Source of the DNA: Hyphococcus sp. | GTDB taxonomy: Bacteria; Pseudomonadota; Alphaproteobacteria; Caulobacterales; Parvularculaceae | DNA length: 38,822 nucleotides | Assembly (NCBI GenBank): GCA_021776295.1 | Contig: JAJFGE010000100.1 | Location: forward strand, 1 to 38,822 | Direction of reading: 5' to 3' | Shown: positions 31,896 to 38,822 of the stretch, one piece after another | How positions within the stretch are numbered: the first letter of the stretch is position 1 | Layout of the letters: the number at the start of each line of letters is the position of its first letter | Program-made: the position numbers and the translations under genes | The notes under the pieces: generated by a model | What the model saw: the letters and a program-made list of their open reading frames with translations, nothing else | The model's database searches: none | What the model was told of the DNA's origin: nothing

Positions 31896-34544
31896 TTAAA
31901 ACTCCAGATCAACACCGAAATACAGCAAGGCGCCGCGCGGGTCGTGGACTTTGGAATCAAAGCCGCCATTGGTGAACACCTGAGGCGGTTTTTCGCCCGT
32001 GATGTTGCGTCCGCCGATGGTGATCTGGGCAAGCTGATCACGGTTCAAATATTCGTTGATCGCCAGCGCATATTGGATATCGACCCGGGTGTCGGAATCG
32101 ATCGCGATTCCACCATTCTGATCGTCTGTATAGCTATTAATATGACGAACAAAGACATTTGCCGAATGGGCGCCGTTATTCCACTGTATGCCGCCATTGA
32201 TACGCACGGTCGGAGCGGAGGTGCCGAAATTGGCGAAGTTGCGATTGCCTTCGCCGCTAACCGGCCCGGCCAGAGGGTCGACCAAATCATAGTCGATGAT
32301 ATAGGTGCCCTCGATGCTGTGCGTGAACTCGCCAATACCGGTGTCGTGCGTCCAGCGTGCGGCAAAGTCGATGCCGCTGGTGTCAAGCGAGGCGGCGTTC
32401 ACAAAGTCCGCATTGATCTGAACAATGGTGCCCGCCGGCGAGCGGATGACGTCCGGGCCGGTCGGGTCGGCGTTGACGATTGCCTGGAAGTTTTCCGGGA
32501 TGATGACGTCAGTGAAGCTGAAGTCCCAATAATCGACATTAAACGTCAGACCGTCTACCGGCTCAAATGTGCCGCCGACATTAAACGCTTCGGACTCTTC
32601 CGGCACCAAAGTGGCGTCGCCAAACGTGCGCACGGCAGCGAACGCCGTGCCGCCGGTTACCGGATCAGAAACCTGATTGAGCGAAGTGCCCTGGCCAAGT
32701 TGCTGGAACACAGACGGCGCCCGGAACGACGTAGAGAACGATCCGCGCAGCGACACCATGTCATTGGGCCGGATAAGAATCGCCACTTTAGGATCTACCG
32801 TCGATCCGCCTTCACTGTCGCCATAGTCCTCATAGCGCACCGCAAGCTGTAGATCGATAAAGTCCGCTAACGGAACAGCAAGCTCGCCAAAGAATCCATA
32901 GACATCGATGCTGCCAGCATAGGGCTGCTCGCCGATCAAAAAGCCAAAATTATCCGCCTGCGATATCGCATCAAAATCAGCGGACAGGCCGTTGTCGCGA
33001 TATTGCCCGCCCACGGCGACGCTGACCGGCCCGGCGGGCAAGTCAAACAACTCGTGGGAGACGTAACCTTCGATGACTAGCATGTCGGATTGAAGGTCGC
33101 GCACCTGCGTGCCGATGATGAAATCAAGCACAGACTGACTGTTTGGAGAGGCGGTGAACGATGTTGCAAATGGGTTGAAAAACGTTCCGACGCCGGGAAA
33201 TCCAGCTTCTCCGGCGACGCTGGCGCAGTCCAGCCCCAGGGATGTGCCGACAGCGACATCAAATCCGGCAAGCGCGCACTGGAACCGGTCGGTGATCGTG
33301 TCTTCGGTGGCGACGATGTAATCATTCTCCGCATAGGTGAAAGAAACCTCCCATGCGCCGCGCTCGAGATCGCCGCCGACGCTGGCGGAGGCCCGCCAGG
33401 TTTCCGAATCGATATTATTTGGCGACACTGAGCCGCCATTGCCGCTCGCGCGGCCAAAAAACAGAACGGTTGAACCGAAAATATTGTTCGGGTTGGTTGG
33501 CGGCACGAGCGCCGATTGCAGGAACGGAAAGGTCGGCGAGTTGCCACGGACCGACGAATTGTCGGCGTAAGTGAACTCAGCGTTAAAGGCGATCGTGTCG
33601 GTTAGATCCAAACGCCCCTGAGCGTAACCGGTAAATCGCTCTTCGTCCGGAACCAGATTAAAGAAGTCGCCAAAATCGAACCGGCAGAGCCCAACATCGG
33701 GAACACCTACCGGGGTTGCGGAAATGATCTGGGGTATGCCGCCAAATTCCGAACAACCGGTTGGGTCGATCACGGGCGCTGTGGCGGGAAACCCTGGAAC
33801 GCCGAAAAATGAACCTGGATTGCCGAGTGCGGAACTATCATCAACCGCCCGCGACAGTCGCCGCTCCAGGGTGGTCAGGGGGGTGCGCTCAAGATAACTC
33901 GCCGCCAGCAAAATATTGCCGCGCTCAAAGTTGTGACCGATCATTCCCTGGACCGTAAACTCGTGGTAATCGCCCTGGCTTTGATGGCTTGTCCAGTTGC
34001 CGGAAAGGGCGAACCCTTCGTAATTGTCGCGGGTGATAAAGTTGGCGACGCCGGCGACGGCGTCGGTGCCGTAAAGCGCGGATGCGCCGTCTTTCAAAAT
34101 TTCCAGCCGGTCAATGGCGATCATCGGCACCAATGAAGACGTATCGACAAAGCTGATCCCGTCATTGGTGGTAGTCGCCGTCGTCACCTGCCGCTTGCCG
34201 TTCAATAGCACCAGTGTTGAGCCAAGGCCCAGGCCGCGCAAGTTGATGCTCGATGTGCCGGTGGTTGAGTTTTGGGTAAAAGCGTCCGGGTTGTTCTGGG
34301 CGCCGGTGTTGATGGTCAGGGTCTGGGTTATATCGCCAATATTTTGCGCGCCGATGTCGGCAATCTTGGCTGCGCCGACCGTATCAAGCGGCGAAGGCAA
34401 ATCAGCCTGGTTTTTCTTCTTGATGAAAGAGCCGGTAACGATGATCACATCGCCCGTACTGTTTTGAGCCATAACATGTTGCGGTGCAGCAATTGCTACG
34501 GCCAAAGCAATAGCAGATACTCTAGCGGCATAATGCAGCTTCAT
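31896..34544 (-). CDS. TonB-dependent outer-membrane receptor
   Basis: This 882-residue protein has a signal peptide (about 1-26, HVMAQ). A plug domain follows (about 33-165: VTGSFIKKKNQ, INLRGLGLGSTLVLLNGKR, IDRLEILKDGASALYGTDAVAGVANFIT). A 22-strand-type beta-barrel ends in FGVDLEF with the C-terminal Phe needed for outer-membrane assembly. The form resembles receptors of marine alphaproteobacteria that import oligosaccharides, peptides or other nutrients; the substrate cannot be told. GGGAGG precedes the ATG. It stands alone, with a good terminator downstream and no neighbouring regulator. Confidence 0.95.
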   Translation of the reverse strand: MKLHYAARVSAIALAVAIAAPQHVMAQNSTGDVIIVTGSFIKKKNQADLPSPLDTVGAAKIADIGAQNIGDITQTLTINTGAQNNPDAFTQNSTTGTSSINLRGLGLGSTLVLLNGKRQVTTATTTNDGISFVDTSSLVPMIAIDRLEILKDGASALYGTDAVAGVANFITRDNYEGFALSGNWTSHQSQGDYHEFTVQGMIGHNFERGNILLAASYLERTPLTTLERRLSRAVDDSSALGNPGSFFGVPGFPATAPVIDPTGCSEFGGIPQIISATPVGVPDVGLCRFDFGDFFNLVPDEERFTGYAQGRLDLTDTIAFNAEFTYADNSSVRGNSPTFPFLQSALVPPTNPNNIFGSTVLFFGRASGNGGSVSPNNIDSETWRASASVGGDLERGAWEVSFTYAENDYIVATEDTITDRFQCALAGFDVAVGTSLGLDCASVAGEAGFPGVGTFFNPFATSFTASPNSQSVLDFIIGTQVRDLQSDMLVIEGYVSHELFDLPAGPVSVAVGGQYRDNGLSADFDAISQADNFGFLIGEQPYAGSIDVYGFFGELAVPLADFIDLQLAVRYEDYGDSEGGSTVDPKVAILIRPNDMVSLRGSFSTSFRAPSVFQQLGQGTSLNQVSDPVTGGTAFAAVRTFGDATLVPEESEAFNVGGTFEPVDGLTFNVDYWDFSFTDVIIPENFQAIVNADPTGPDVIRSPAGTIVQINADFVNAASLDTSGIDFAARWTHDTGIGEFTHSIEGTYIIDYDLVDPLAGPVSGEGNRNFANFGTSAPTVRINGGIQWNNGAHSANVFVRHINSYTDDQNGGIAIDSDTRVDIQYALAINEYLNRDQLAQITIGGRNITGEKPPQVFTNGGFDSKVHDPRGALLYFGVDLEF

Positions 34545-34748
34545 TGGTAACCTCCCTGTACGCGCCGGCCTGCTTGTCGCAAGCCGACTTTCCTGTGCGC
34601 TGCGATGATGCCACCCTTATCTGCGCCCGCCAATGGCGCCAGAGCGGATGTGGCCTCTTAAAAGAAGGTTTAGTGAAGCCGAGCTGCGCATGAGGAAAAA
34701 GTGTTGCGTAAATCCCACAATTTTAGCGTATTGCGTTTCCGGCGCACC

Positions 34749-34777
34749 AAAAAGGGGCGCCGCAACAGCGACGCCCC
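34749..34777 (-). terminator. Rho-independent terminator of the slipin/NfeD operon
   Basis: On the minus strand: GGGGCGTCGC, loop TGTT, GCGGCGCCCC (one G-T pair), then TTTTT. It lies 25 bp after the slipin stop. Confidence 0.9.
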
Positions 34778-34802
34778 TTGCCGCTTCAAAGCGTTTCAGC
34801 GG

Positions 34803-35561
34803 TCAGTAATTGTCGCCGCGGACGGCTTTGCTGACCTGTTCCATGGAAAACGGGAAGACGATGGTGTTGGTGCGGTCGCCGGCGATTTCCTGCAGTGCAT
34901 TGAGATAGCGCAGCTCCATGGCGCCGGCTGAGGTCGCCAGAATGGCCGCCGCCTCGGAAAGCTTGGTGGCGGCCTGTTGCTCGCCTTCGGCAATGATGAT
35001 TTTCGAGCGCCGCTCGCGTTCGGCCTCGGCCTGTTTGGCGATCGCCCGGATCATCGACTGATCGACGTCGACATGCTTGATCTCAACATTCGAGACCTTG
35101 ATGCCCCAGGCCTCAGTCTGGACATCAAGGATCGCCTGAATATCCTTGTTGAGCTTGTCGCGCTCCTGCAACATTTCGTCGAGGTCGTGCTTGCCGAGCA
35201 CCGAGCGCAGCGTCGTCTGCGCCAGCTGGCTGGTCGCCGCCATATAGTTTTCCACCTGGACGATGGCGCGCACCGAATCGATGACCCGGTAATAGATAAC
35301 GGCGTTGACTTTCACCGAGACGTTGTCCTGGGAGATGACGTCTTGCGTCGGCACGTCATGGACCAGCGTGCGCATATCGACTTTGCGCATCACCTGGATG
35401 CCGGGGATTAAGAGCACCAGGCCCGGCCCTGCGGCTTTGCGGCCAACGCGGCCAAGCGTAAAGACGACGCCCTTTTCGTATTCCTTCAAAACCTTGATGA
35501 CATTCGTCAGGATAAAGATGATAAAAAATCCTAAGATGCCCAAAATGCCGAAGCCTGGCAT
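34803..35561 (-). CDS. Slipin/stomatin-like SPFH (Band 7) protein
   Basis: This 252-residue protein has an N-terminal membrane helix (about 4-24). An SPFH domain follows (about 28-190: YEKGVVFTLGRVGRKAAGPGLVLLIPGI, VPTQDVISQDNVSVKVNAVIYYRV, LRSVLGKHDLDEML). A coiled-coil Ala/Glu-rich segment (about 175-215) leads to a C-terminal hydrophobic helix region. Slipins form membrane-associated oligomers and are cleaved by NfeD/STOPP proteases; the two NfeD genes lie directly upstream. GGAGAACGCC precedes the ATG. It is the last gene of a three-gene operon. Confidence 0.93.
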   Translation of the reverse strand: MPGFGILGILGFFIIFILTNVIKVLKEYEKGVVFTLGRVGRKAAGPGLVLLIPGIQVMRKVDMRTLVHDVPTQDVISQDNVSVKVNAVIYYRVIDSVRAIVQVENYMAATSQLAQTTLRSVLGKHDLDEMLQERDKLNKDIQAILDVQTEAWGIKVSNVEIKHVDVDQSMIRAIAKQAEAERERRSKIIIAEGEQQAATKLSEAAAILATSAGAMELRYLNALQEIAGDRTNTIVFPFSMEQVSKAVRGDNY

Positions 35562-35611
35562 GGCGTTCTCCTTTGTTGTCGCTCCGGCGCGGCGCCGGCG
35601 GTTTTGCTATG

Positions 35612-35923
35612 TTACTGCTTTTTACTGACTTCGAGCGTTAGCCCGTCGACGCGGGTGACGACGAGCTTGTCGCCGGGGTTGAATGTCTCGGTCGCGACCG
35701 CCCGCCAAAGCTCGCCGCCGGCGCGGACCCGGCCCTCCTGTCCTGACCATTCCGCGACGACAGCGCCGACATTGGCCATCTGGCCGCCGACGCGGTGCAA
35801 AGTTTTGCGGCCCCATTGGGTTGCGCCCCAGGCGAGCTTGATGGCGAGGGCTGCAAAACCGCCGGCGACCAAAACGCCGAGCATGAAGGTTGCGGAGGGA
35901 AGGTCAGAGAATTCGTCGCCCAT
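35612..35923 (-). CDS. Short NfeD-type OB-fold membrane protein
   Basis: This 103-residue protein has one hydrophobic helix (about 12-32) followed by an OB-fold NfeD domain (about 45-100: GAVVAEWSGQEGRVRAGGELWRAV and PGDKLVVTRVDGLTLEV). It lacks a protease domain. Such short NfeD proteins partner slipin/SPFH proteins. It starts 12 bp after the long NfeD stop and ends 50 bp before the slipin start. Operon position supports a shared complex. Confidence 0.85.
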   Translation of the reverse strand: MGDEFSDLPSATFMLGVLVAGGFAALAIKLAWGATQWGRKTLHRVGGQMANVGAVVAEWSGQEGRVRAGGELWRAVATETFNPGDKLVVTRVDGLTLEVSKKQ

Positions 35924-35935
35924 TCGATACGCCCG

Positions 35936-37429
35936 TTATGCCTGGCTTGGCTGCAATCCGCCGAGAAGACCGCCAGCTTTGGCCTGTTTGACGACCAGAA
36001 CAAGGCCGTCAACTTCAACCACGCGGACCTTGTCGCCGGGCTGCAACGGCTTGTCGCCGCGCGCGCGCCAGCGCTCGCCCTCGACAATCACCCAGCCGTC
36101 CTTGCCGTCCCATTCATCGACCACGCCTTCGCGCTTGCGGATCGCATCAGCGCCGATCATCGGTCCGTGGCTGCGCGAGGCGACCAGCGCGTAAAAGATC
36201 AACCCCAAAAGCGCGCCGGCGACGGCAAGGATGGTTCCGATAACCGAGGGCGAGACCCGTAAAGATTCCGGGAACAGAAAATACATGCCGACCCCGAACA
36301 GCGCCATGCCGGTCAGCCCGGCGACGCCGAAGGTTGGGGTGTAGGCCTCAAGCACAATCAACACCGCGCCAATCCCCATCAGCGCCAGCGAGACGACGCC
36401 GACCACGCCGGGGAAGATCGAGCCGGGATTCCACATTTCGATGATGATGCCGGTGGTGCCGAGCGACATTAAAATCACCGCGACATTGGGATTGGCGATA
36501 AAGCCGAGAATTTTTTCAACCATTGTCGGCTCGATGCGCTCAAGCTTGAGCTCGGCGCTGGCGATCACCTTTTCGCCGCTTGCCGTGGCGACGGTTTTGC
36601 CGTCAATCTGGGTCAGGAGATCGTCAATATCATCCGCAATCAAATCAATCACGCCAAGCTCAAGCGCCTGGTTGGCGGTGACGGAGACCGCTTCGCGCAC
36701 GGCGCTTTCCGCCCAGTCGGCGTTGCGGCCGCGCTCTTCGGCGAGCGCGCGGATATAGGCGACGGAATCGTTGATGACTTTGGCTCTAAGCGCGTCATCG
36801 CTGGAAAGCGGGGCTGCGGTGTCGCGGCCGCGGTCTTGCAGTGGCTCTGGCGCGCTGGTGCGCGTGTCTTCGTCTTCCTCCGCAGCATCGCCGCCGCTTG
36901 TCGGCTCGGGATTGGTCACTTCGTCGGCGTCATCGCTTGGTTTTTTATCTTCAAGCGGATTATCTTCCGAAGGCCCGCCGCCAATCTCAATCGGCGTCGC
37001 CGCGCCGGTATTGGTCGCCGGCGCCATGGCGGAGATATGCGCCGAATACATAATGTAAAGCCCGGCGCTGGCGGAGCGTGCGCCTTGCGGCGAGACAAAG
37101 GTCGCCACCGGCGTATCAGAGGCGAGGATCGCCTTGATGATGGTCTTCATCGAATCCACCAGCCCGCCTGGCGTGTCGATTTCTATAATGATGAGTTCTT
37201 TGCCGGCGTCGGATGCGGCGGCGATTTCGCGCGCCAGATAATCAGCCGCCGGCGGCGATACCGGACCATTAAGGGTGAGAATAACGCCTTGTTTGGCGGC
37301 GGGCGCGGCGGCGTTTTGAGCGAGAGCAGAAAGCCCGAACATCGCCGCGCCAATTGCGAACAGGCCGGCAAATATATCGGCGGGCCTGATCTGCCGGGAA
37401 TTCCTTTGAAATCTCGCCGTTATCATCAC
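35936..37429 (-). CDS. nfeD: NfeD membrane-bound serine protease (ClpP-class plus OB fold)
   Basis: This protein of 496-497 residues has an N-terminal signal or anchor (about 20-40). The ClpP-class protease domain (about 45-250) shows IIIEIDTPGGLVDSMKTII and GARSASAGLYI with the nucleophile Ser. Three or four membrane helices lie at about 300-410, and a C-terminal OB fold at about 430-485 (GWVIVEGERWRARGDKPLQPGDKVRVVEVDGL). An acidic low-complexity insert (about 148-215) sits after TGAATPIEIGG, where relatives usually have a short loop. It is expected to cleave slipin near its C-terminus. GTG 37429 or ATG 37426 starts it after GGAGGGG. Confidence 0.92.
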   Translation of the reverse strand: MMITARFQRNSRQIRPADIFAGLFAIGAAMFGLSALAQNAAAPAAKQGVILTLNGPVSPPAADYLAREIAAASDAGKELIIIEIDTPGGLVDSMKTIIKAILASDTPVATFVSPQGARSASAGLYIMYSAHISAMAPATNTGAATPIEIGGGPSEDNPLEDKKPSDDADEVTNPEPTSGGDAAEEDEDTRTSAPEPLQDRGRDTAAPLSSDDALRAKVINDSVAYIRALAEERGRNADWAESAVREAVSVTANQALELGVIDLIADDIDDLLTQIDGKTVATASGEKVIASAELKLERIEPTMVEKILGFIANPNVAVILMSLGTTGIIIEMWNPGSIFPGVVGVVSLALMGIGAVLIVLEAYTPTFGVAGLTGMALFGVGMYFLFPESLRVSPSVIGTILAVAGALLGLIFYALVASRSHGPMIGADAIRKREGVVDEWDGKDGWVIVEGERWRARGDKPLQPGDKVRVVEVDGLVLVVKQAKAGGLLGGLQPSQA

Positions 37430-37494
37430 GCCCCTCCAAAAGGTCTAATTTCTAGAACGTAAGCGGGATCGGCGCTGATTCAATGCATCAGCGC

Positions 37495-38511
37495 TTATTC
37501 GTGCGCGCCCGCAGATAGTATCTGCGCAATCAACGCCTTATCGTCAGGCAGAATGCCGGCGGCCGGCAGGCGTGCGATAAGCTCGCGCCAGGCTGGCCAG
37601 GCGGTGAAGGCTTCGGCGAAATACGGCAGCGCCGCATCAATGTCGCCGACCGAGGCGAGGGTGACGGTGCGCCAGAACACCATTTCATGATTGCCGGGCG
37701 CTAGCTCCGCGGCGGCGGCATAAGCGCGGTTGGCGGCTTCCATATCGCCGGCTGTGACCGCCGCATCGCCCGCATCCATGAGGTTATAGGCGCGATTAAG
37801 CACCAGCAAACGCCGCAACTCGACTAGCGGCTCGGGGTTGTCTTCAACCCGCAAATCGACCAGCCGGCCGTCCCATGGATTTTCCTGGCGCGTGGCTTCA
37901 ACCACGATCATGGCGGCGGATTGTTTACCGCGGATATCGCCGCCCTCGCCTTGCGCCGCTTCCAGCGCCGCCATCAAGCGGTTGGCAAGATCGCCGTCGG
38001 CCGCCTCAAACGCCGCCGCCATCGCAGATCAGACGGTTGGGTTGGCCATCAGGTTGGCCTGCACCGTGTAGCCGTCGCCCTGTTGGTCGCAAGCCTCAAC
38101 AATGGCTTTTGCGCCGGTATGGGCGGCGACGCGGCCTTGCGCATCGACAAACCCGACCTGGCGGACATTTTCATTTTTGTCTTTGGCGATGAGTTTTTTG
38201 AGTGCTTTGCCGGCAGGCGTTCCTTTGCTCATGGCTTTGAGGCCGAGTGGCCCATAGGAGACTTCTGTGAAAGACTGGGTGACGATAGCGCCGACGCCGG
38301 CGCGCGCATGCGGCACGCGGGCGCCGACAGAAAACCAGTGCGACTGCACCGCAGCGCCAAGTTCTCCGGTCGCCGCATCGCGCGCGACAATCGAATAGGT
38401 GGAAATCGGACGGCGCGGTTTTGCGTCGCCAAATTCCGCCGCCATGGCGGCGTAGGGCAATAGGGTTGAGGCGAGGGCGAAAGTGAAAAGCCGGGTGAAC
38501 TGGCGGTGCAT
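37495..38511 (-). pseudogene. DUF1028 protein interrupted by an in-frame TGA
   Basis: A signal peptide (MHRQFTRLFTFALASTLLPYAAMA) leads to DUF1028: STYSIVARDAATGELGAAVQSHWFSVGARVPHA, VTQSFTEVSYGPLGLKAM, AAHTGAKAI and VQANLMANPTV. TGA at 38029-38031 follows. The same frame continues SAMAAAFEAADGDLANRLMAALEAAQGEGGDIRGKQSAAM and a helical tail to 37495. Family memory puts Trp at the TGA position (NPTVW.AM), so one base (TGG to TGA) explains the break. The two halves are otherwise intact and show no decay. It may be a recent nonsense mutation, readthrough or sequence error. DUF1028 proteins are Ntn-hydrolase-like; their substrate is unknown. Confidence 0.85.
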
Positions 38512-38586
38512 GGGCTGCGTCCGGGGTTGCTGCGCCGGCGAGCTTACGCGCTCTTGGCTAGAATTCAAAAACAGGCGCCCACACCA

Positions 38587-38624
38587 GCGCCGCCCGCGAT
38601 CCGTTTCAAGATCGCAGGCGGCGC
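38587..38624 (-). terminator. Likely terminator of the PEP-CTERM-type gene
   Basis: GCGCCGCC-C-GCGATC and GATCGC-A-GGCGGCGC pair over 14 bp with one central mismatch. It lies 27 bp beyond the minus-strand stop at 38651. The U-rich run on the minus strand is displaced by about a dozen bases, so termination is plausible, not certain. Confidence 0.55.
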
Positions 38625-38650
38625 CGGTTTTTTGAAGTTCGTGGTTTTAG

Positions 38651-38822
38651 CTAGGCTTTGGATTTGCGACAGCGCCCGGCAAAACCGAGGCCGGCAAGGC
38701 CGGAAAACAGGAGCGGCAAAGCGCCCGGCAAAGGAATTTCCGAAACATCCATTGCGTTCACGTAAAACTGCTTGTTGTCGTAAAACAGCTCAATCATCGT
38801 GACGTTTTGGAAGAACGCGTCA
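38651..38822 (-). CDS. C-terminal end of a VPLPA/PEP-CTERM-sorted exported protein
   Basis: This partial gene runs off the window edge. The minus-strand frame reads FFQNVTMIELFYDNKQFYVN, then the sorting tail SEIPLPGALPLLFSGLAGLG, then FAGRCRKSKA and TAG. The order P-L-P motif, hydrophobic helix, basic end is the VPLPA-type PEP-CTERM signal. It is recognised by exosortase systems that sort proteins to the envelope and biofilm matrix. The amount of upstream protein and its function cannot be seen. An exosortase gene is not in this window. Confidence 0.75.
   Translation of the reverse strand, partial: DAFFQNVTMIELFYDNKQFYVNAMDVSEIPLPGALPLLFSGLAGLGFAGRCRKSKA

Noticed and set aside
37472-37494. 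Terminator after the DUF1028 gene
   Set aside because: An 8-bp hairpin GCGCTGAT/ATCAGCGC is present right after the stop, but no U-tract follows on the minus strand.
37495-38022. Independent gene for the second half of DUF1028
   Set aside because: It is in the same frame as the upstream half, has no ribosome-binding site, and its start lies inside the conserved family sequence.

Overview
The window is chromosomal DNA from an alphaproteobacterium, most likely a marine, CtrA-controlled lineage of the Caulobacterales/Parvularculales type. That placement is inference. It rests on a cckA hybrid kinase, two exact CtrA-type boxes (TTAA-N7-TTAA), the alphaproteobacterial order dnaQ/secB/fxsA/Tim44-like/mltA/smr, hslVU divergent from a his cluster, a TonB-dependent receptor, a right-handed beta-helix protein and a VPLPA/PEP-CTERM-type sorting tail at the window edge.

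Layout. 0-3 kb: a CBS+BON protein, a hairpin-repeat cluster, an orphan OmpR-type regulator followed by arsC, and a convergent patatin-like lipase. 3.3-6.8 kb: cckA and a DnaQ-type exonuclease. 6.8-10.4 kb: secB and fxsA on the minus strand, divergent from a Tim44-domain protein, mltA and an Smr protein. 10.4-12.3 kb: an unusual membrane protein with a prephenate-dehydratase-like head and a CtrA box in front of it. 12.6-14.7 kb: hslU and hslV, separated by a palindromic element. 14.8-20.7 kb: hisB, two small exported Cys-motif proteins, hisH, hisA, a CYTH-CHAD protein, hisF and hisE. 21.1-23.7 kb: an ACE-like M2 peptidase lipoprotein and a DUF2165 membrane protein. 23.66-25.76 kb: an IS5-family element carrying an AMP-ligase (PaaK/CapK-like) gene where the first transposase ORF would be. 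25.8-28.2 kb: coq7-dsbB, a hairpin-dense intergenic region, an ExoD-family protein and tRNA-Leu(CAA). 28.4-31.8 kb: a Tyr/His/Arg-rich exported protein, a beta-helix/Sel1 gene pair and a TusA-like protein. 31.9-34.5 kb: a TonB-dependent receptor. 34.8-37.4 kb: a slipin, short NfeD and long NfeD operon. 37.5-38.8 kb: a DUF1028 gene interrupted by an in-frame TGA, and the C-terminal end of a PEP-CTERM-type protein.

How it fits together. Most genes are housekeeping: envelope biogenesis and quality control, histidine synthesis, stress proteolysis and cell-cycle signalling. The least ordinary items are five. First, a structured repeat is present twice in inverted orientation, with compensatory changes in a terminal stem. 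Second, a double-hairpin repeat family recurs at 0.8 and 27 kb. Third, a PDT-like membrane protein lies behind a CtrA box. Fourth, an insertion sequence carries a cargo ligase. Fifth, DUF1028 contains an in-frame UGA at a probable Trp position. All calls were made by reading sequence; no database search was run.
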